Positions 42,644-51,226 are shown, numbered from the stretch's first letter. The stretch: DNA of 64,000 bases from Microbacterium telephonicum (GCF_003651225.1 NZ_RCDB01000001.1:868001-932000), one strand, 5' to 3'. Notes: a model not told the origin generated them from the sequence alone. Translations and numbers: made by a program.

Positions 42644-44086
42644 CTAGTAGACCGTGGCCAGGGCGTCGTGGTCGTCATCCGATCTCTCGCCCGGCGGGGC
42701 GATCTCCTCGGGCCCCTTCTGGGCGGCCTTGACGATGAGTTTGAACTCGACCACGGCGAGCACCGCGTAGATCGCGGTGAAGGCGATGAGGGAGATGAGG
42801 ACGTTCCAGCCGGGCACACTCGGCGAGACGCCGTCTTCGGTGAGCATGAGGCCGAACACGATCCAGGGCTGTCGGCCCATCTCGGTGAACACCCATCCGA
42901 CGAGGCTGCCGAGCATCGGCAGCGGCGCCGACCAGATCGCGACGCGCCACGCCCACTGCGGGACCTCACGCTTGGCGTTCTTGCGGGTCAGCCACAGGCC
43001 GACGATCGCGATGAGCACCGCGACGCCGCCGAAGGCCATCATCCAGCGGAACGACCAGTAGGTGATCCAGATGGTGGGGGCGAAGCTGAGGCCCTCGCCG
43101 CCGAGCTGCTGCGCCCACTCCGGCCATTGCGCCGCGTACTGGGCGTTGAGGTCGTTGATGCCCTCGACGCAGCCGTCGAGCGTGTGCGTCGACAGGAACG
43201 AGAGCAGGTAGGGGACGCGCAACGACCAGATCTCGCTCGAGCCGTCGGGCGTGCCGATCGAGAACAGCGAGAACGAGGCGTCGGCGCCGCACGCCGTGTT
43301 GTAGAGCGCCTCGGCGGCGGCCATCTTCATGGGCTGGGTTGCGACCATCTGCAGGCCCAGCAGGTCACCCGAGATGGCGACGCCCGCGAAGGAGACCACC
43401 ATGAACCAGAGGCCGAACTTCAGCGCCTTGCGCATGCTCTCGACGTGCTGTGCGCGGCGCAGATGCCAGGCGGCGGTGGCGATGACGACGGCCGCGGCGA
43501 ACATGAACGCGGCGAACATCGTGTGCGGGAAGGTCGCGAGTACGACGCGGTTGGTCAGCACGGCGAAGAAGTCGGTGAGCTCCGCGCGTCCGCCGTCGTC
43601 CGCCATCCGATAGCCCACCGGATTCTGCATGAACGAGTTGGCGGCGAGGATGAAGTACGCCGACAGGGTCGCACCGATCCAGGCGACCCAGATCGTCGCG
43701 AGGTGCAGTCCACGGGGGAGTCGGTTCCAGCCGAAGATCCACAGGCCCAGGAACGTCGCCTCGAGGAAGAAGGCGAGCAGCCCCTCGAAGGCGAGCGGGG
43801 CGCCGAACACGTCGCCGACGAAGCGCGAGTACGCCGACCAGTTCATTCCGAACTGGAATTCCTGCACGATGCCGGTGACGACGCCCATCGCGAAGTTGAT
43901 GAGGAACATGCCGCCGAACAGGCGCGTGAGCTGGAACCACTTCACGTCCCCGGTGCGGTGCCACACCGTCTGGAAGATCGCGACGACCAGGCCCATTCCG
44001 AGCGTCAGCGGCACGAAGATGTAGTGGTAGAGCGTCGTCAGGCCGAACTGCCAGCGGGCGAGGATCAGCGGATCCAGGAACTCCAT
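42644..44086 (-). CDS. cydA: Cytochrome bd ubiquinol oxidase subunit I
   Basis: 480 residues. Heme ligands are recognisable: the histidine in TTLYHYIFVPLTLG near the N-terminus, and the late GWVFTEMGRQPW block that contacts the quinone site and heme b558. It reduces oxygen to water with high affinity and resists low oxygen and cyanide. A 99-base leader separates it from the cysteine-rich regulator upstream on the same strand; an imperfect inverted repeat lies there. Confidence 0.95.
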   Translation of the reverse strand: MEFLDPLILARWQFGLTTLYHYIFVPLTLGMGLVVAIFQTVWHRTGDVKWFQLTRLFGGMFLINFAMGVVTGIVQEFQFGMNWSAYSRFVGDVFGAPLAFEGLLAFFLEATFLGLWIFGWNRLPRGLHLATIWVAWIGATLSAYFILAANSFMQNPVGYRMADDGGRAELTDFFAVLTNRVVLATFPHTMFAAFMFAAAVVIATAAWHLRRAQHVESMRKALKFGLWFMVVSFAGVAISGDLLGLQMVATQPMKMAAAEALYNTACGADASFSLFSIGTPDGSSEIWSLRVPYLLSFLSTHTLDGCVEGINDLNAQYAAQWPEWAQQLGGEGLSFAPTIWITYWSFRWMMAFGGVAVLIAIVGLWLTRKNAKREVPQWAWRVAIWSAPLPMLGSLVGWVFTEMGRQPWIVFGLMLTEDGVSPSVPGWNVLISLIAFTAIYAVLAVVEFKLIVKAAQKGPEEIAPPGERSDDDHDALATVY

Positions 44087-44122
44087 GCTTTCTTACCCCT
44101 CAGTCGCGCGGGTCTTCCTTGT

Positions 44123-44151
44123 GACTGAAGGTACACAGGACGCTTCCAGTC
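44123..44151. promoter_or_regulatory. Inverted repeat upstream of cydA
   Basis: GACTGAAG (44123-44130) and CTTCCAGTC (44143-44151) are inverted with one inserted base, about 40-65 bases upstream of cydA. On the minus strand TGTGTACCTTCAGTCACA also carries TGTG-N10-CACA. Candidate site for the adjacent regulator or a Crp/FNR-type factor. Confidence 0.4.
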
Positions 44152-44185
44152 TTCGAGGCCCCGCGGGCCGTGTTTAATCGGTCGT

Positions 44186-44818
44186 TCAGCCGCGCTGAGA
44201 GGCGAACATCAGCTGAATGACGCAGTCCCGCGGATCGCAGCTCGTGCGCATCCCGTCGAGTGCGAGCGGGCCGCCCGCCTGGGCGAGAACCGCCTGCATG
44301 AGCCCGAGGTGCACGGCGCAGAGCACGTCGCGGTGCTCGGCCTGCGCCTCGGCCTGCGCGCACGGGGTCAGGTCGACGGTCAGGTTCGTCTCGTCGACGA
44401 TCGGATCGAAGCCCGCGTCGATGAGGTCCTCGACGAGCGCGTCCACCTGGTGCAGGGCGTCGGGTTCGAGCTCGGGGGGAGCGCCGGGCAGAACACGCCG
44501 CATGAGGTCGCCGCGCTGCGCGGCATCCTTCACCTTGCGCTGCTGCACCGCGCTGAAGGTCGACTGGCCGTCGGCCGCGCTGTAGAGCACGCGGGGGCGA
44601 CCGCGGGTGGTGCGGTGCTCGGTCTCGGCGACGACGTACCCGTCGTCGATCAGGCGCTGCAGATGCTCGCGCACCGTGTTGGGGTGCAAGGCCGTCGCGG
44701 TGACGATGTCGGCGACCGTGCGCTGGGGCTTTCGCTGGATGCGATTGAGGATCTCGACGCGTGAGTAGCTGGAAATGGCGCTGTATGTCAGCGGTCGCCC
44801 TGAGGTCATACCACTCAT
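44186..44818 (-). CDS. HTH regulator with SufR-like cysteine cluster
   Basis: 210 residues. Residues 17-85 form an ArsR/SufR-type winged helix (RKPQRTVADIVTATALHPNT, wing HRTTRGRPRVLYS). The C-terminal half has C153, C167, H170, C194 and C199; the spacing C-x13-C-x2-H followed by two late cysteines resembles the iron-sulfur-binding region of SufR-like regulators. It lies directly upstream of cydAB in the same direction, so a redox or oxygen sensor of cytochrome bd expression is the natural reading. Start is uncertain: Met1 at 44818 and Met4 both lack a clear ribosome-binding site, so the message may be leaderless. Confidence 0.8.
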   Translation of the reverse strand: MSGMTSGRPLTYSAISSYSRVEILNRIQRKPQRTVADIVTATALHPNTVREHLQRLIDDGYVVAETEHRTTRGRPRVLYSAADGQSTFSAVQQRKVKDAAQRGDLMRRVLPGAPPELEPDALHQVDALVEDLIDAGFDPIVDETNLTVDLTPCAQAEAQAEHRDVLCAVHLGLMQAVLAQAGGPLALDGMRTSCDPRDCVIQLMFASQRG

Positions 44819-44955
44819 TATTCACGTTTTTCACGGTGCGTCCAGTGGTCTGAACACAGGGGATCTTCCGCACCCCCGGCACAGTGCTCCCAGAGCGGCC
44901 GGATGCCGGATTCCCAGGCGTGCGAGCCGTAAGGTTCTCAGCGGAGGGGGGCCTG

Positions 44956-46269
44956 ATGAACATCTGGCGGCTGCAGGTCATCGACGGACCGGTGCCGTGG
45001 ATCGTGTACGGCGTGGCGCTCGCGCTGCTGCTCGTCATCGTCATCCGCCACTGGACCCGCCGGCCGCTGGTGTGGGCGATCGTCGGCGCACTCGTGGGCT
45101 TCGCGATCGCGGCGTCAGTGTGGGTCTACGTCAACGTGTCGCTCGTGTTCGGCGATCCGCTGCCGCTCGCGGTGCTGGTGTGGGCCGGGTCGGCGCTGGC
45201 GGCATCCGGATTCGCGCTCGGCGGGCTGTTCGGGGCGCGCGTCTGGCGCAAGATCGTCTCGATCCTCGCCGTTCCCGTCTTCCTGCTCGGCGCAGGGGTC
45301 GGCATCAACGACTGGTACGACCTCACTCCGACGCTCGGCAGCATCTTCGGCATTTCCGGACTGAACGAACTGGACCTCCCCGACGGCGGTGCGATGACGG
45401 CGGCGCCGACCCCCGACGTGCCGCTCTACCAGTCGTGGCAGGCTCCGGCCGGAATGCCCGCGAAGGGTACGGTCGGCACGCAGAAGATCCCGGGCACCGT
45501 CTCGGGCTTCGACGCACGCGACGCCGGCATTTACCTGCCGCCGGCCGCGCAGGTCGCGGACGCCCCCGCCCTGCCGCTCGTGATCATGATGATGGGGCAG
45601 CCCGGCAGCCCCGACCCCAGCTACATCGCCGGCGTACTCGACGAGTTCGCGGCGAAGAACAACGGGCTCGCCCCGATCGCGATCGTCGCCGACCAGCTCG
45701 GGCAGGACGGCGCCGACCCCGGCGCGAACGACCCCGCATGCGCGGACTCTGTCGGGTTCGGCAACGCCCGCACATACATCACCACCGACGTCGTGGCCTG
45801 GGCCAAGAAGAACCTGCACATCATCGACGACCCGCGCTACTGGGTCATCGCGGGCTACTCCAACGGCGGCGGGTGCGCCATCACCTACGGCGCCACCTTC
45901 CCCGAGAAGTGGAAGAACATCATCGACGTCTCCGGCGAGGAGTACCCCGGCTCGGAGCGCGTCGATCAGACCGTCGCGACCGTGTACGGCGGGAGCCAGT
46001 CGGCGTTCGAGGCGTCCAAGCCCGTCAACATCATGGCGAAGGCGCCGAAGGGCACGTATGACGGGATGACCGGCGTGTTCACCGCCGGCTCGGAGGACCC
46101 GGGCTTCTCGGCGGCCTCCGTCACGGTCTCGAACGCGGCGAAGTCCGCCGGGATGACGGTCACCCAGTACGAGGTCCCCGGCGCCGGTCACACCGGAGAC
46201 GCCCTCCCCAAGGGCCTCGAGGAGGGCTTCACCGTGCTCTACCCCGTCCTGGGGCTGTCGGCGCGCTGA
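44956..46269 (+). CDS. Membrane-anchored esterase-like alpha/beta hydrolase
   Basis: 437 residues. Four N-terminal membrane segments (residues about 12-120) are followed by an extracytoplasmic hydrolase domain. The nucleophile elbow is GYSNGGG, with the catalytic histidine in PGAGHTGD near the end and an acidic residue before it. The organisation resembles actinobacterial esterase-D/mycolyltransferase-like envelope proteins with an added membrane domain. A GGAGGGGG site lies close to the ATG at 44956. The substrate is unknown. It is divergent from the cyd regulator and ends in a long hairpin shared with the next gene. Confidence 0.82.
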   Translation: MNIWRLQVIDGPVPWIVYGVALALLLVIVIRHWTRRPLVWAIVGALVGFAIAASVWVYVNVSLVFGDPLPLAVLVWAGSALAASGFALGGLFGARVWRKIVSILAVPVFLLGAGVGINDWYDLTPTLGSIFGISGLNELDLPDGGAMTAAPTPDVPLYQSWQAPAGMPAKGTVGTQKIPGTVSGFDARDAGIYLPPAAQVADAPALPLVIMMMGQPGSPDPSYIAGVLDEFAAKNNGLAPIAIVADQLGQDGADPGANDPACADSVGFGNARTYITTDVVAWAKKNLHIIDDPRYWVIAGYSNGGGCAITYGATFPEKWKNIIDVSGEEYPGSERVDQTVATVYGGSQSAFEASKPVNIMAKAPKGTYDGMTGVFTAGSEDPGFSAASVTVSNAAKSAGMTVTQYEVPGAGHTGDALPKGLEEGFTVLYPVLGLSAR

Positions 46270-46305
46270 GCGGATGCCGGTGGCGCCGGCATCTGGCTCA
46301 GCGCG
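46262..46305. terminator. Bidirectional terminator
   Basis: Nested stems: CGCGCTGAG (46262-46270) with CTCAGCGCG (46297-46305) outside, and GATGCCGG (46273-46280) with CCGGCATC (46286-46293) inside. It spans the 3' ends of two convergent genes. Confidence 0.75.
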
Positions 46306-47320
46306 TGGGCTTCCAGCCCAGCGCGGGCGCCACGTGCTCGGCGAAGGACTGCACGACCCGCAGATTGAAGGCGACGCCCAGCTGCGACGGGATCGTGAGC
46401 ATGAGCGTGTCGGCTGCGGCGATCGCGGCATCCTGCTTCAGCTGGTCCACGAGCACGTCGGGTGCCGCCGCATAGGTCTTGCCGAATGTGGAGCGGAACC
46501 CGTCGATGTAGCCGATGCCGTCGCCCTCCTGGCTGTGACCGAAGTACATCTCGTCTTCGGCGGTCGTGATCGGGAAGATCGAGCGGCTCACCGAGACACG
46601 CGGGGTGCCGGGGTGTCCCGCCTCGGCCCACGCGGCGCGGAACGCCGCGATCTGCTCGGCCTGCAGCACGTCGAACGGACGGCCGTCGGCTTCGGTGACG
46701 AGTGTGGACGACATCAGGTTCAGTCCCTCGCGGCCCGCCCACTCCGCCGTGCCGCGGGTGCCGGAGCCCCACCACACGCGCGAGGGGAGTCCCGGCGACT
46801 GCGGCTCGATCTGCTGCAGGCCGCTGCCGGCGCCGAACGGGCTGTCGGCGTCGCGCTCGGCGAGCCCTTCGCCGTGGATGGCGCGCCAGAACAGGTCGAA
46901 GTGGTCACGGGCGAGGTCGGCGCCGCGCGGGTCTTCGGCGGTGTAGCCGAACGCCTCGTAGCCGCGCACGACCGTCTCGGGTGAGCCGCGGCTCACACCG
47001 AGGGCGAGTCGGCCGCCCGAGATGAGGTCGACCGCGGCTGCCTCCTCGGCGAGGTACAGCGGGTTCTCGTAGCGCATGTCGATGACGCCGGTGCCCATCT
47101 CGATCCGCTCGGTCTTCGCCGCGATCGCCGCCAGCAGCGGCATGGGCGAGGCCTGCTGCCGGGCGAAGTGGTGCACCCGGAACGCGATGCCGTTCACGCC
47201 GAGGTCGTCCATGCCCTGCGCGAGGTCGATGGCCTGCAGCATCGAATCGGCGGCGGTGAGCTGACGCCCGCCGCCGAGTGGGCCGTAGTGGCCGAAGGAG
47301 AGGGTTCCGAAGCGTTCCAT
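46298..47320 (-). CDS. LLM-class flavin-dependent oxidoreductase
   Basis: 340 residues, luciferase-like TIM barrel. RFGTLSFGHYGPLGG begins the barrel, and ERIEMGTGVIDMRYENP with DLISGGRLALGVSRG form the flavin-binding strands common to the group. These enzymes use FMN or F420; which one is not evident. It stands alone, convergent with the esterase and divergent from an aldo-keto reductase. Confidence 0.87.
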   Translation of the reverse strand: MERFGTLSFGHYGPLGGGRQLTAADSMLQAIDLAQGMDDLGVNGIAFRVHHFARQQASPMPLLAAIAAKTERIEMGTGVIDMRYENPLYLAEEAAAVDLISGGRLALGVSRGSPETVVRGYEAFGYTAEDPRGADLARDHFDLFWRAIHGEGLAERDADSPFGAGSGLQQIEPQSPGLPSRVWWGSGTRGTAEWAGREGLNLMSSTLVTEADGRPFDVLQAEQIAAFRAAWAEAGHPGTPRVSVSRSIFPITTAEDEMYFGHSQEGDGIGYIDGFRSTFGKTYAAAPDVLVDQLKQDAAIAAADTLMLTIPSQLGVAFNLRVVQSFAEHVAPALGWKPTR

Positions 47321-47373
47321 GTCGGGGGCAACGGTACGCGCGTTCGTTTCATTCCGCTGAATGGATGCCGAGG

Positions 47374-47457
47374 CGGCGAGTTCGTCGCCCGGAGCGCGAG
47401 CTCGCCGGTTCCGCCGCGAGTTCGCCGGCGAACTCGGCGCGGACCCGGCGAACTCGC
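47374..47457. repeat. Inverted motif cluster (GCGAGTTCG family)
   Basis: CGAGTTCGCCGGCGAACTCG (47417-47436) is a perfect 20-bp palindrome. Related copies flank it: GGCGAGTTCGTCGCC at 47374 and the inverted CCGGCGAACTCGC at 47445. The cluster lies in the divergent gap between two oxidoreductase genes. Confidence 0.65.
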
Positions 47458-47529
47458 GGGGCGGCTGCTCGGGCCCCGAACGGATGCCGGGGCGGGAATA
47501 CGAGAGCGGGCGCGAGGCTTGAGACCAGC

Positions 47530-48480
47530 ATGACCCGCATCGGCAACAGCGACCTCGACGTCTTCCCCCTGTCCCTCGGCGGCAACGTGTTCGGCTGGAC
47601 GGCCGACCGCGACGCCTCGTTCGCCATCCTCGACGCGTTCGTGGCCGGCGGCGGGAACTTCATCGACACCGCCGACTCGTACAGCGCCTGGGTGCCGGGC
47701 AACACCGGCGGTGACAGCGAGCGGATCATCGGCGCGTGGCTCGCCGACCGCAAGCCGCAGGGCGTCACCGTGGCGACGAAGGTCAGTCAGCATCCCGACT
47801 TCAAGGGGCTGTCGGCCGCCAACGTGCGTGCCGCCGCGGAAGCGTCGATCGAGCGCCTCGGGGTCGACGCGATCGACCTCTACTACGCGCACTTCGACGA
47901 CGCCGAGACCCCACTCGAGGAGACCGTCGCCGCATTCGGCGCGCTCGTCGCCGACGGTCTCGTGCGCCACACGGCGGTCTCCAACTACTCGGCCGAGCGC
48001 ATCCGCGAGTGGATCCGCATCGCCCGCGAGCTCGGGGTCGCAGAGCCGGTCGCCGTGCAGCCGCACTACAACCTCGTGCACCGCGAGACCGAAGATGACA
48101 TCATCCCCGTCGCCGAGGAGTTCGGCCTCGGCGTGGTGCCGTACTTCTCGCTCGCGAAGGGGTTCCTCACCGGCAAGTACCGCTCCACCGACACCGAGGG
48201 CCAGTCCTCGCCGCGCGCCGCCGGGGCCGCCCAGTACGCGACGCCGCAGGGGCTGCAGATCATCGACACCCTCGAGCGGATCGGCAGCGCGCACGGCGTC
48301 TCGATCGCCGCGACCGCGATCGCGTGGCTGCACGCCAAGCCGGCCGTCGTCGCGCCCCTTGCCTCGGCGTCGAAGCTCGAGCAGCTGCCCGACCTGCTCG
48401 CCGGAGCGACGACGCAGCTCACCGCCGACGAGGTCGCCGAGCTCGACACCGTCTCGGAGTGGACGCCCGTCGACATGTGA
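47530..48480 (+). CDS. Aldo-keto reductase
   Basis: 316 residues. The catalytic tetrad is visible as the aspartate and tyrosine in FIDTADSYSAW, lysine in TVATKVS and histidine in LYYAHFDD. The C-terminal NADPH-binding residues lie in VVAPLASASKLEQL. The barrel is complete and of normal length. The substrate cannot be inferred. The start lies close to ACCAGC without a strong ribosome-binding site. It is followed after 35 bases by a methyltransferase on the same strand. Confidence 0.9.
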   Translation: MTRIGNSDLDVFPLSLGGNVFGWTADRDASFAILDAFVAGGGNFIDTADSYSAWVPGNTGGDSERIIGAWLADRKPQGVTVATKVSQHPDFKGLSAANVRAAAEASIERLGVDAIDLYYAHFDDAETPLEETVAAFGALVADGLVRHTAVSNYSAERIREWIRIARELGVAEPVAVQPHYNLVHRETEDDIIPVAEEFGLGVVPYFSLAKGFLTGKYRSTDTEGQSSPRAAGAAQYATPQGLQIIDTLERIGSAHGVSIAATAIAWLHAKPAVVAPLASASKLEQLPDLLAGATTQLTADEVAELDTVSEWTPVDM

Positions 48481-48515
48481 CGACGGGTGGTCGCCGTCCG
48501 CGCCAGGATGAAGGC

Positions 48516-49316
48516 ATGGCCGACGACTACACCCACGGACATCACGAGAGCGTGCTGCGCTCGCACCGCTGGCGCACCGCCGAGAACTCCGCCGCGCATC
48601 TGCTGCCGCATCTGCGCCCCGGTCTCGATCTGCTCGACGTCGGCTCCGGACCCGGCACGATCACGCTCGACCTCGCGGCGCGCGTCGCGCCGGGGCGGGT
48701 GCGCGGCGTCGACGCGTCGGCCGAGGTGGTCGCCGAGGCGGAAGCCGCGCGCGCGGCCGCCGGCGTCGTGGGTGTGGAGTTCGCCGTCGACGACGCCTAC
48801 GCGCTGTCCGATCCGGATGCCGCCTGGGACGTCGTGCACGCCCACCAGGTGCTGCAGCACCTCACCCGTCCCGTCGACGCGCTCCGCGAGTTCCGTCGCG
48901 TCGTGCGTCCCGGCGGCATCGTCGCGGTCCGCGACGTCGACTACGAGGGCACGATCTGGTGGCCGCGTCCGCCCGGGCTCGACGAGTGGCGCGAGGTCTA
49001 CCTCGCCGTGCACCGCGGCACGAGCGGCGAGCCGGCGGCGGGGCGGCGTCTGAAGGCGTGGGCGCGCGAGGCCGGTTTCGCCGACGTCTCGGCCACCGCG
49101 TCGCTGTGGCTGTTCGAATCGCCGGCCGACCGGGAATGGTGGGGCGGCGCGTGGGCCGACCGGGCGCTGCACTCGTCGTTCGCCGACAACGCGCGCCGGC
49201 TCGGGCTCGCCGACGATGCCGCGCTGCAGCGCATCAGCGACGCCTGGCGGGAGTGGGCGGCATCCGAGGACGGCTGGCTGCTCATGCCCCACGGCGAGAT
49301 CATCGCCCGGGGCTGA
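48516..49316 (+). CDS. Class I SAM-dependent methyltransferase
   Basis: 266 residues. The SAM-binding loop is LDLLDVGSGPGTITLDLA, followed by the acidic end of strand 2 (VRGVDASAEVV) and the post-motif IVAVRDVDYEG. It belongs to the UbiE-like methyltransferase group by overall layout; the acceptor is unknown. AGGATGAAGG precedes the ATG at 48516. It converges with a TetR gene across a 24-base gap containing the palindrome CGGCGCGCGCCG. Confidence 0.88.
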   Translation: MADDYTHGHHESVLRSHRWRTAENSAAHLLPHLRPGLDLLDVGSGPGTITLDLAARVAPGRVRGVDASAEVVAEAEAARAAAGVVGVEFAVDDAYALSDPDAAWDVVHAHQVLQHLTRPVDALREFRRVVRPGGIVAVRDVDYEGTIWWPRPPGLDEWREVYLAVHRGTSGEPAAGRRLKAWAREAGFADVSATASLWLFESPADREWWGGAWADRALHSSFADNARRLGLADDAALQRISDAWREWAASEDGWLLMPHGEIIARG

Positions 49317-49340
49317 CGGCCGGGTCGGCGCGCGCCGCAG

Positions 49341-50000
49341 TCAGGTCAGCAGCCGCTCGATCCCCGCGACGTAGGCGTCGAGGTCGAACGCGAGCTGGTC
49401 TTCGCCGAAGTTGTCGACGCGCGCGTCGACGAGGCGTCTCAGCGCAGGGTAGCCGCCCTCGGTCTGTGCGAAGGTGCTCCGCAGCGCCTCGATCTGCGGA
49501 TGCCCGCCTTCGCGGGAGCCGATGACGGCGTCGCGCGCGAACCCGGTGCACGTCGTCACGAGCAGGTGCATGGCGCGGCTGGTGGCCACCTCGTCGAGGC
49601 CGGCGGCGAGCAGGCGCTCGGCGACGATCTCCGAGCCGTCGGCGACGGCGAGGTCGCGCGGGCTCGTGAAGCGGAAGTACGCGACCCATTCGCCCGTCGC
49701 GATCGTCGTGCGCCAGATGGCGCGGCCGTGGGCGCGGCAGGCGTCCTGCCAGGTCGTCCCGAGGTCGAGTGGCTCCTCGGCGAGCCGTGACCGGTAGGCG
49801 TCGATCGCGAGCAGCTCGAGCAGACTCTCGCGGTCGGTCACGTGGTGGTTGAGCGCTTTGCGATCGACGCCGAGGGCGTCGGCCACGCGCTGCATCGTGA
49901 CCTCGGCGGGTGGGATGCCGCGGGCCGCCGCGACGATCGTGTCAAGGTCGATGCCGGCGCGGATGCCGCGCCCGCGGCGCTCGGACGGCTGATGTGCCAT
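49341..50000 (-). CDS. TetR-family transcriptional regulator
   Basis: 219 residues. The HTH is TMQRVADALGVDRKALNHHV, followed by the TetR_C-type helical ligand domain. An ATG at 50000, nine bases after GAGGAAGG, is preferred over an upstream start eight codons earlier. Two palindromes lie between it and the divergent SDR gene, a layout of direct repression. The inducer is unknown but is likely to be the SDR substrate or product. Confidence 0.88.
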   Translation of the reverse strand: MAHQPSERRGRGIRAGIDLDTIVAAARGIPPAEVTMQRVADALGVDRKALNHHVTDRESLLELLAIDAYRSRLAEEPLDLGTTWQDACRAHGRAIWRTTIATGEWVAYFRFTSPRDLAVADGSEIVAERLLAAGLDEVATSRAMHLLVTTCTGFARDAVIGSREGGHPQIEALRSTFAQTEGGYPALRRLVDARVDNFGEDQLAFDLDAYVAGIERLLT

Positions 50001-50046
50001 GCAGAACGGCCTTCCTCTTGGCATCGGGACACTCGAAGCCTATTCT

Positions 50047-50060
50047 TTCCCGCGCGGGAA
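50047..50060. promoter_or_regulatory. TetR operator 1
   Basis: TTCCCGCGCGGGAA is a perfect 14-bp palindrome in the divergent gap. Confidence 0.75.
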
Positions 50061-50067
50061 TTAGTTT

Positions 50068-50081
50068 TTCCCGGTCGGGAT
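50068..50081. promoter_or_regulatory. TetR operator 2
   Basis: TTCCCGGTCGGGAT matches operator 1 except at the centre and the last base. The centres are 21 bp apart, two helical turns, so both dimers would bind the same face. Confidence 0.75.
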
Positions 50082-50127
50082 TTGTACCCAGTGCGGGCCG
50101 CCCGAGGCCCACAGGAAGCGAAGAACC

Positions 50128-51141
50128 ATGTCAGCGAAGAAGCTCACCGCGACCAGCACCATCGGCGAATGGCTCGACAGCGAGGTCGGCGGCCCCCTCA
50201 TCGGCGGCCTGCTCGCCGCCTCGGGGGCGACGGCCGAGACGCTCGCGCCGCTGCGCAGCCTGCCCCTCCAGCAGCTCGTGGCAATGAGTCAGGGCCAGAT
50301 GCCGCAGTCCGTCGTCGACGACCTCGTGCGTGCCGCCAACGGTGGCGAGATCCCCGAGGACGACGACGCGCCCAGCGGCTGGGTCGAGGCCATCACTGCA
50401 GGCCGGTTCGCCGGCAAGACGGTCGTCGTCACCGGCGCCGCCAGCGGCATCGGCCGCGCCACCGCCTCACGCGTCGCCCGCGAGGGAGGCCGCGTCATCG
50501 CGGTCGACGTCTCGGCCGACAAGCTCGCCGAGTTCGCGGCGTCGCTCCCGGCATCCGACATCGTCACGGTCGCCGGCGACATCACGAAGCAGGAGTCGAT
50601 CGACGAGATCGTCGCGGCCGCGGGGGAGCGCATCGACGCGCTCGCCAACGTCGCCGGCATCAACGACGACTTCTCGCCGCTGCACGAGACCACCGACGCC
50701 ATGTGGGACCGCGTCATGGGCGTCAACGTGACCGGCGCGTTCAAGCTCACCCGCGGCGTGCTGCCCGCCATGATCGCGGCCGGCCGTGGCTCGGTCGTGA
50801 ACATCGCCTCCGAGGCGGGACTGCGCGGCAGCGCGTCGGGCAACGCCTACACGACGAGCAAGCACGCCGTCATCGGCCTCACCCGCTCCGCCGCGTTCAT
50901 GTACGGCCCGACCGGTATCCGCGTCAACGCCGTCGCGCCCGGCGGCGTCGCCACCGGCATCCCGTTCCCCCCGCACGTGTCCGAGGCCGGCCAGGCCCGG
51001 CTACAGCCGTTCCAGTCTGCGATCCCGACGCTCGCGACCGCCGAGCAGCTGGCCGCCTCGATCACGTTCCTGCTGTCGGACGACGCCGTGAACCTCAACG
51101 GCGTGATCCTGCCCAGCGACGGCGGGTGGTCGGTGCAGTAA
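50128..51141 (+). CDS. SDR oxidoreductase with N-terminal helical extension
   Basis: 337 residues. Residues about 95-337 are a classical short-chain dehydrogenase: TGAASGIG nucleotide loop (102-109), the NIAS strand and the catalytic YTTSK. The first 90 residues are an additional helical domain (STIGEWLDSEVGGPLIGGLL and SLPLQQLVAMSQGQMPQSVV) not present in ordinary SDRs. It is divergent from a TetR repressor with two operators, so it is likely inducible. A long hairpin follows 10 bases after the stop. Confidence 0.88.
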   Translation: MSAKKLTATSTIGEWLDSEVGGPLIGGLLAASGATAETLAPLRSLPLQQLVAMSQGQMPQSVVDDLVRAANGGEIPEDDDAPSGWVEAITAGRFAGKTVVVTGAASGIGRATASRVAREGGRVIAVDVSADKLAEFAASLPASDIVTVAGDITKQESIDEIVAAAGERIDALANVAGINDDFSPLHETTDAMWDRVMGVNVTGAFKLTRGVLPAMIAAGRGSVVNIASEAGLRGSASGNAYTTSKHAVIGLTRSAAFMYGPTGIRVNAVAPGGVATGIPFPPHVSEAGQARLQPFQSAIPTLATAEQLAASITFLLSDDAVNLNGVILPSDGGWSVQ

Positions 51142-51151
51142 GCACGGCACC

Positions 51152-51206
51152 GAGATCACACGGAACGTCGCCCGCCACCCCGGTGGGCGACGTTCCGTGT
51201 GATCTC
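51152..51206. terminator. Perfect 22-bp stem-loop after SDR gene
   Basis: Arms 51152-51173 and 51185-51206 are perfectly complementary over 22 bp, beginning GAGATCACACGGAACG, with an 11-base loop. It can act as a strong terminator. The 55-bp length and ATCACACGGAACG end also resemble the 53-bp repeat units found elsewhere in the window. Confidence 0.7.
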
Positions 51207-51226
51207 GCCGCCGATACGCTCGGACG

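Noticed and set aside
41576-44128. 850-residue plus-strand frame over cydAB
   Set aside because: Runs antisense to clear cydA and cydB genes and is dominated by histidine, glutamate and arginine; no family features.
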